This document shows positions 33,129 to 37,038 of a DNA stretch of 37,038 nucleotides, in pieces. The stretch comes from Gemmatimonadaceae bacterium. Its GTDB lineage: Bacteria > Gemmatimonadota > Gemmatimonadetes > Gemmatimonadales > Gemmatimonadaceae. The notes under the pieces are model-generated. The model was given only the letters and a program-made list of their open reading frames with translations. It was not told where the DNA came from and searched no databases. The translations under genes were made by a program, and so were the position numbers. The stretch lies in contig DATLTC010000071.1 in the NCBI GenBank assembly GCA_035533755.1, positions 1 through 37,038 on the forward strand, written 5' to 3'. Position 1 is the stretch's first letter, and the number at the start of each line of letters is the position of its first letter.

Positions 33129-34481
33129 TCAGGCCACGCGTTGCAGCGCGGCCGCGATCGCGGTCACGATCTCGTCGATCTGGGCGGTGCTCACGATGAG
33201 CGGCGGCGAGATCGCGATCGTGTCGCCCGCCATGCGCACGAGCACGCCGTGCTCGAGACAGTCGAGGAACACATCGAACGCGCGGGCGCCGGGGCGCGCG
33301 TCGCGCGGCGCGACCTCGACGGCGCCCACGAGGCCGATGTTGCGCACGTCCACCACGTGGGGCGCGCCGTCCAGCCGGTGCACGGCCTCCTCCCAGTACG
33401 GCGCCAGATCGGCGGCGCGGGCAAACAGTCCCTCGCGCTCGTAGACGTCGAGCGTGGCGAGGCCGGCCGCGCAGGCCAGCGGGTGGCCGGAGTACGTGTA
33501 GCCGTGGAACAGTTCGATGCCGGGCGGCGCCGTCTCCACGACGGCCTCGTGAATGCGCGTGTGCACCAGCACGGCGCCCATGGGCACGGCGGCGTTGGTG
33601 ATGCCTTTGGCGACCGTGATCATGTCGGGGAGGACGCCGAAGTACTGGGCGGCGAACGGCGCGCCCAGCCGGCCGAACCCGGTGATCACCTCGTCGAAGA
33701 TGAGCAGGATGTCGTGCCGGGTGCACAACTCGCGCAGCCGTTCCAGATAGCCCACCGGCGGAACGAGGACGCCGGTGGATCCCGCCATCGGCTCCACGAT
33801 CACGGCGGCGATGGTGTGCGCGCCGCGCGCGGCGATCACGGCGTCGAGCGTATCGGCGAGTTCGGCGCCCCAGGCCGGCTGGCCGCGACTGAAGGCGTTG
33901 TGTTCGAGGTCGTGGGTGTGCGGCAGGTGATCGACGTTGGGCAGGAGCTGCCCCTCGAACTGGCGGCGGTTGGCGTCGATGCCGCCCACCGACGTGCCGC
34001 CGAATCCCACGCCGTGGTAGCCGCGCTGGCGGCCCACGAAGCGCACGCGCCCGGGTTCGCCGCGCGCCTTCCAATATGCGAGGGCGATCTTGAGCGCCGT
34101 GTCCACGGCTTCCGATCCGGAGTTGGTGAAGAAGACGCGTTTGAGATCGCCGGGCGCGAGCCGGGCCACGCGATGCGCGAGCTCGAACGCCAGCGGATGC
34201 CCCATCTGGAACCCGGGCGCGTAGTCGAGCGTGGCGGCCTGCTCGGCCACGGCGCGCACGATGGGCTCGCGGGCGTGGCCGGCGTTCACGCACCACATGC
34301 CGGCGGTGCCGTCGAGCACGCGGCGTCCGTCGGCGGCCACATAGTGCATGTCCTTGGCCGAGACGAGCAGACGCGGCGCCTGTTTGAACGCGCGGTTGGC
34401 GGTGAACGGCATCCAGTGCTCGGCGAGCGACGGCGCCGGCGACTGCGGGGGCACGGGGGACGTGGTGGTGCGAGCGGTCAT
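33129..34481 (-). CDS. Class III omega-amino acid:pyruvate aminotransferase (beta-alanine:pyruvate type)
   Basis: This 450-aa PLP enzyme transfers an omega-amino group, most likely from beta-alanine, to pyruvate. It closely follows the Pseudomonas beta-alanine:pyruvate transaminase pattern: HWMPFTANR (about 22-30), LDYAPGFQMGHPLAFELA (85-102), SGSEA (121-125), GRQRGYHGV (150-158), PHTHD, and IFDEVITGFGR with Asp263. The PLP lysine is Lys292 in VAKGITNAAVPMG. The gene is upstream of the AlkA-like gene with 19 bp between, but no metabolic link is obvious. Specificity is inferred from resemblance. Confidence 0.93.
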   Translation of the reverse strand: MTARTTTSPVPPQSPAPSLAEHWMPFTANRAFKQAPRLLVSAKDMHYVAADGRRVLDGTAGMWCVNAGHAREPIVRAVAEQAATLDYAPGFQMGHPLAFELAHRVARLAPGDLKRVFFTNSGSEAVDTALKIALAYWKARGEPGRVRFVGRQRGYHGVGFGGTSVGGIDANRRQFEGQLLPNVDHLPHTHDLEHNAFSRGQPAWGAELADTLDAVIAARGAHTIAAVIVEPMAGSTGVLVPPVGYLERLRELCTRHDILLIFDEVITGFGRLGAPFAAQYFGVLPDMITVAKGITNAAVPMGAVLVHTRIHEAVVETAPPGIELFHGYTYSGHPLACAAGLATLDVYEREGLFARAADLAPYWEEAVHRLDGAPHVVDVRNIGLVGAVEVAPRDARPGARAFDVFLDCLEHGVLVRMAGDTIAISPPLIVSTAQIDEIVTAIAAALQRVA

Positions 34482-34572
34482 CGAAGCGTTCCAGGCGGGT
34501 CAGAATCGTACGCGTGACTGAACTTCGGTGTCACGGGGTTGTATCAGTGGTCGGGCTTTCTCACGAGCGAAT

Positions 34573-34785
34573 ATGGACCGGAAACCATCGGACGGCGAGC
34601 GCGGCGAGCCCGAGGTGCGGGCGCGGCTGGAGAAGATCCGCCGCGACCAGCGCGGCCGCGTGCGGTGGAAGCTCTCGCGGCACACGGCCGAGATGGCGCT
34701 CGTGGCGATCTCGGAGACCCCGCGGCGCGAGTACCGGCGCTCCGCCAAGAGCCGGCGCCGCAAGCGCCACAAGCGGCTGCTGTAA
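34573..34785 (+). CDS. Small very basic protein (70 aa), possible nucleic-acid binder
   Basis: This 70-aa protein (start ATG 34573; a GTG at 34528 gives 85 aa) was not recognised. It is strongly basic, with Arg/Lys clusters RRDQRGRVRWK and a C-terminal KSRRRKRHKRLL. No hydrophobic segment. Charge suggests binding to nucleic acid or ribosome. The ribosome-binding site is weak. It is divergent from the aminotransferase gene and converges on the Ig-like lipoprotein gene (8 bp between stop codons). Confidence 0.55.
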   Translation: MDRKPSDGERGEPEVRARLEKIRRDQRGRVRWKLSRHTAEMALVAISETPRREYRRSAKSRRRKRHKRLL

Positions 34786-34793
34786 GGGGCGGG

Positions 34794-35135
34794 TCAGTGG
34801 GTGGTGACGGCCACGTCGAGCGCGCCGGTGGCGCCGCTTATCGTGGCTGAAATCTTCGAATTGCCGCCGGCGATGCCCATCACGAGCCCGTGCTGGTCCA
34901 CGGTCGCCACCGCCGGATCGGATGAGCCCCAGGTGACGTGGAGTCCCGCGATGGCACCGCCGTGGGCGTCGAGCGCCGTGGCGGTGAGCTGGACGGTCTG
35001 GCCCACGGCCACCGTGGGGCTGGCCGGCGCCAGCACCACCGACGACACCGGCGGTGTGGCGGGCTGCGTGGGGGCGCTCCGGTAGCCGCAGGCAGCGGCG
35101 CCGAGGCACAGCGCGAGAATCCACGGACGCGTCAT
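34794..35135 (-). CDS. Ig-like (Big_2) domain lipoprotein
   Basis: This 113-aa exported protein has a signal peptide with a weak lipobox (AAAC at residues 13-16). The rest is one bacterial Ig-like domain with the usual Big_2 pattern: VVLAPASPTVAVGQTVQLTA, then WGSSDPAVATVDQHGLVMGIAGG, and a final strand AALDV-like repeat. Such single domains usually form part of larger adhesins, so this one may be an outer-surface or periplasmic module. Start ATG 35135. It shares strand with the ferric-reductase-like gene upstream (45 bp). Confidence 0.75.
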   Translation of the reverse strand: MTRPWILALCLGAAACGYRSAPTQPATPPVSSVVLAPASPTVAVGQTVQLTATALDAHGGAIAGLHVTWGSSDPAVATVDQHGLVMGIAGGNSKISATISGATGALDVAVTTH

Positions 35136-35180
35136 GCGGGGAATCTTTCCCCGGCGGCCGCCGCGCGGAAGTGCGCCGCG

Positions 35181-35771
35181 TCACGCGGCGCGCGACACCG
35201 CCGGAACCACGTCCTTGTGGCGGCGGTGGCGCAGCCCCCATCGCAACCGGTAGGCGGACACGGCGACCACGAGCAGCGCGGACACCTCGATCAGGACCTT
35301 CTCGCCGTCGAGATAGTCGATCGGGGCGTCCTTGAGCGTGGGGTCGGTGAGCACCCCGTGCATGAAGAACAGCGCCGCCGTGAGATACGTGAGGTAGTGG
35401 AACAGCTTCCACCGGCCGCGCCCGATCTCCACGCGGTAGTACGACGTGACCACGACCGCGCCCAGCACGTACAGCGACGCGGCGCCGATGGAGTTGATCC
35501 ACGGCTGCTTGGGCCCGTTCACGGGGTAGACGATGTCGATGAACCGGAACGCGGGCGTCTTCACGGCCAGCAGCAGGACGGCGTGCAGAACGGCCAGCGC
35601 CAGGGCCACGTACCCCGTCCAGTTGTGGAGCTTGAAGTAGTTGAAGCGGCGGTGGGGCCAGTGTTTCCACGGATTGTAGTGCATGGAGAGCAACAGCCCG
35701 AGCAGCAGGTTGCAGGTGAGCAGGCACACCGCCACGAGGGCGACGTCGCTCGAGAGGTCAAGTGGGGTCAC
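35181..35771 (-). CDS. Ferric-reductase-like transmembrane protein (di-heme)
   Basis: This 196-aa membrane protein has about five helices and the ferric-reductase/YedZ-like heme-binding pattern. Two His pairs are spaced 14 and 13 residues in neighbouring helices: His49/His63 (KLHNWTGY, VLHAVLLL) and His125/His138 (FHYLTYL, FMHGVL). That spacing fits two b-type hemes. No FAD or NAD domain is attached, so electrons would come from a partner. A periplasmic loop separates the two pairs (about 70-95). Start ATG 35771. The Ig-like lipoprotein gene follows. Confidence 0.8.
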   Translation of the reverse strand: MTPLDLSSDVALVAVCLLTCNLLLGLLLSMHYNPWKHWPHRRFNYFKLHNWTGYVALALAVLHAVLLLAVKTPAFRFIDIVYPVNGPKQPWINSIGAASLYVLGAVVVTSYYRVEIGRGRWKLFHYLTYLTAALFFMHGVLTDPTLKDAPIDYLDGEKVLIEVSALLVVAVSAYRLRWGLRHRRHKDVVPAVSRAA

Positions 35772-35803
35772 GGCGGGCGAAGGCGGGCACGGGCAAGACG
35801 AAG

Positions 35804-35824
35804 GGGCGCGCGGGTCGCGCCCCC
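35804..35824 (-). terminator. Hairpin terminator after the 53-aa membrane protein gene
   Basis: An 8-bp GC stem (35804-35811 with 35817-35824) and 5-base loop lies 38 bp past the stop codon at 35862. The minus strand continues with TTCGTCTT, a weak T-run. Confidence 0.55.
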
Positions 35825-35861
35825 GTGATTCAACGCATGAACGGGACCAACCGCTGATGCG

Positions 35862-36023
35862 CTATCCGATGATCCGGTCCGCCATCTTGGCGCCGTAGTA
35901 CGCGCCCACGCCCCCGACGATCGTGCTGAAGATGAACGCCGTCATCATCCCCAGCTTGGCGGTGATCGCCCAACCCACGGTGCTCCCGACGAAGGCCCCG
36001 ATGGTGCCGAACAGCTTTTTCAT
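35862..36023 (-). CDS. Small hydrophobic membrane protein (53 aa)
   Basis: A 53-aa frame begins at ATG 36023 with GGGAG five bases upstream. It starts MKKLFGTIGAF and is Gly-rich throughout (GSTVGWAI near 13-20, GGVGAYYG near 37-44). It contains two hydrophobic stretches and a basic/polar C-terminus (KMADRIIG). Two short helices with a glycine-zipper look suggest a membrane-embedded oligomer or small structural protein. No family recognised. It is flanked by a terminator downstream and an empty stretch upstream, so it is transcribed alone. Confidence 0.7.
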   Translation of the reverse strand: MKKLFGTIGAFVGSTVGWAITAKLGMMTAFIFSTIVGGVGAYYGAKMADRIIG

Positions 36024-36353
36024 GAGTCTCCCGCCTGTTGGTAGATGAGTCGAGCCGCGTGATCCCGCGTGCGCTCATGCACGCGTCGCCAGGAATCCCC
36101 TGTGAACGACTGCGCCACCGCGCGGTGCGTCACCTACGGCACTGTAACTTGCCCCGGCCGGGCGGCCGGGGCCAGGTTGCGCGGGGTTCGATAGCCTGGC
36201 CGGCGCGATCAGGGACGCCGCGGGCCGCCCCGAGCTTTCGATTCCATTCACGGCGCAGTAAGCTCCAGCAGCGCCAGGCGTTCACGAAGGGCTCCCGCTC
36301 TGGCGGGGGCCCTTCGCGCATTCGCGCCCCGTCCTCCTCAATCCGCGACCGCC
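36024..36353. other. Intergenic region with two GC hairpins
   Basis: This 330-bp stretch between divergent genes has no credible ORF or tRNA. A perfect 9-bp hairpin lies at 36151-36172 with loop GGGC. A 13-bp hairpin (one G-T pair) lies at 36286-36315, 39 bp before the DUF502 start, in the probable 5' leader. No T-run follows, so it is not an ordinary terminator; attenuation or mRNA stability are possible roles. Nothing else supported. Confidence 0.5.
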
Positions 36354-36905
36354 ATGACCCGTCTGCTGAACTATTTCTTCAAGGGCCTGATCGTCACCGC
36401 GCCGGCGTTCATCACGGTCTACGTCTGCTACGTGATCTTCCGGACGATCGACGGTTGGGTGCCGCTGCCGATCCCCGGCGCCGGGTTCGTGCTCACGGTG
36501 GTGCTGATCACGCTCGTGGGGTTCGCGGCCCAGACGTTCGCCAGCCGCACGCTGCTGGCGGCACTCGACGCCCTGTTCAAGCGGCTGCCGTTCGTGCGCC
36601 TGCTCTACTCGAGCACGCGCGACCTGCTCAACGCGTTCGTGGGCGAGCAGCGGCGGTTCGACAAGCCGGTGATCGTGACGCTCGCCGGCGGGTCCGGGGC
36701 GATGGTGTTCGGGTTCCTGACGCAGGAGTCGCTCGACATGTTCGGCGTGCCCGAATCGGTGACGGTGTACGTGCCGCAGTCGTACGGGTTCGCCGGCAAC
36801 CTGGTGGTGTTCCCGGCGTCGCAGGTGCGGCGGCTGGACGCCGAGAGCTCGAACGTGATGGCGTTCATCCTCTCGGGCGGAGTCACGACGGTCATCGAGC
36901 GCTGA
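36354..36905 (+). CDS. DUF502 family membrane protein
   Basis: This 183-aa protein has two N-terminal membrane helices (about 8-28 and 42-62, LIVTAPAFITVYVCYVI and FVLTVVLITLVGFAAQTF) and a soluble C-terminal domain typical of DUF502 (about 85-183), with LPFVRLLYSSTRDL near 78-91 and YVPQSYGFAGNLVVFP near 140-155. Characterised roles are lacking. The start at ATG 36354 agrees with the conserved N-terminus. It stands alone on the plus strand and converges on the next minus-strand gene. Confidence 0.88.
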   Translation: MTRLLNYFFKGLIVTAPAFITVYVCYVIFRTIDGWVPLPIPGAGFVLTVVLITLVGFAAQTFASRTLLAALDALFKRLPFVRLLYSSTRDLLNAFVGEQRRFDKPVIVTLAGGSGAMVFGFLTQESLDMFGVPESVTVYVPQSYGFAGNLVVFPASQVRRLDAESSNVMAFILSGGVTTVIER

Positions 36906-36911
36906 CCGGCC

Positions 36912-37038
36912 TCAGCGCCGGCCCGGGGCCCCGGTCCATCGCGCCAGCCGGCCGCGCGGCCCCGCGGCAAGTCCCACGCCGCCGCCGAATCGCACGACAT
37001 TGAGGGGCAGCGTGTCGGTGGAGATCCACGATTCGCCG
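36912..37038 (-). CDS. Partial CDS: C-terminal end of a gene entering from the right edge
   Basis: A minus-strand frame reads about 41 residues before a TGA at 36912-36914. It contains TDTLPLNVVRFGGGVGL and ends GAPGRR, with GC-rich third positions like real genes here. The 5' part is outside the window and no family could be named. Confidence 0.4.
   Translation of the reverse strand, partial: GESWISTDTLPLNVVRFGGGVGLAAGPRGRLARWTGAPGRR

Noticed and set aside
36180-36215. GGTTCGATAG as part of a tRNA T-loop
   Set aside because: No acceptor, D or anticodon arms can be folded around it.

Overview
The window is GC-rich bacterial chromosome, densely coded on both strands, with no rRNA, tRNA, CRISPR array or insertion sequence that I can see. 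The gene set resembles a Gemmatimonadota-type soil bacterium: many exported metallo- and serine peptidases, Gly/Arg-rich loops in exported proteins, a PadR regulator beside a MacA/MacB-type exporter, ECF sigma control, and type IV pilins with a sigma-54-like promoter. The phylum is inferred from gene content only; no marker gene was tested.

Layout. 1-947: a small PD-(D/E)XK-like GxxExxY gene between two related copies of a large imperfect palindromic repeat. 948-6350: an exported S9 peptidase, a Kup potassium transporter and a PadR regulator with an operator-like palindrome at its promoter. 6491-12888 (minus strand): HD-domain protein, ECF sigma factor, one-helix membrane protein (candidate anti-sigma), Spy/CpxP-like protein, TolC, terminator, MacA-type adaptor, MacB-type permease. 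No ABC ATPase is encoded beside them. 13076-15869: small membrane protein, cyclophilin, endonuclease III, an unknown coiled-coil protein and an S33 hydrolase. 15963-16940: two near-identical major pilin genes. 17010-23679: M28-PDZ lipoprotein, HEAT-repeat protein, M42 aminopeptidase and a large exported metzincin-like protease. 23771-26694: a four-gene minor pilin operon (FimU/GspH, PilV, PilW and PilX types). 26971-30438: a two-gene beta-oxidation operon (fused hydroxyacyl-CoA dehydrogenase/enoyl-CoA hydratase plus thiolase). 30547-37038: a hypothetical gene, an M20 peptidase, an AlkA-like glycosylase, a beta-alanine:pyruvate-type aminotransferase, small unknown genes, an Ig-like lipoprotein, a ferric-reductase-like membrane protein, a DUF502 membrane protein and the end of a gene that runs off the right edge.

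The functional groups are an envelope-stress/efflux module (sigma factor to permease), a pilus module in two places (major pilins and minor pilins about 7 kb apart), a fatty-acid degradation pair, and scattered exported peptidases that fit a peptide-scavenging life. Two DNA repeats stand out. One is the palindromic unit flanking the nuclease-like gene. The other is an inverted pair of octamer arrays (3 versus 4 units) that also supplies the last codons of the M20 peptidase gene. The repeat-flanked nuclease-like gene is the best candidate for an undescribed mobile or selfish system here, but one locus cannot prove mobility.
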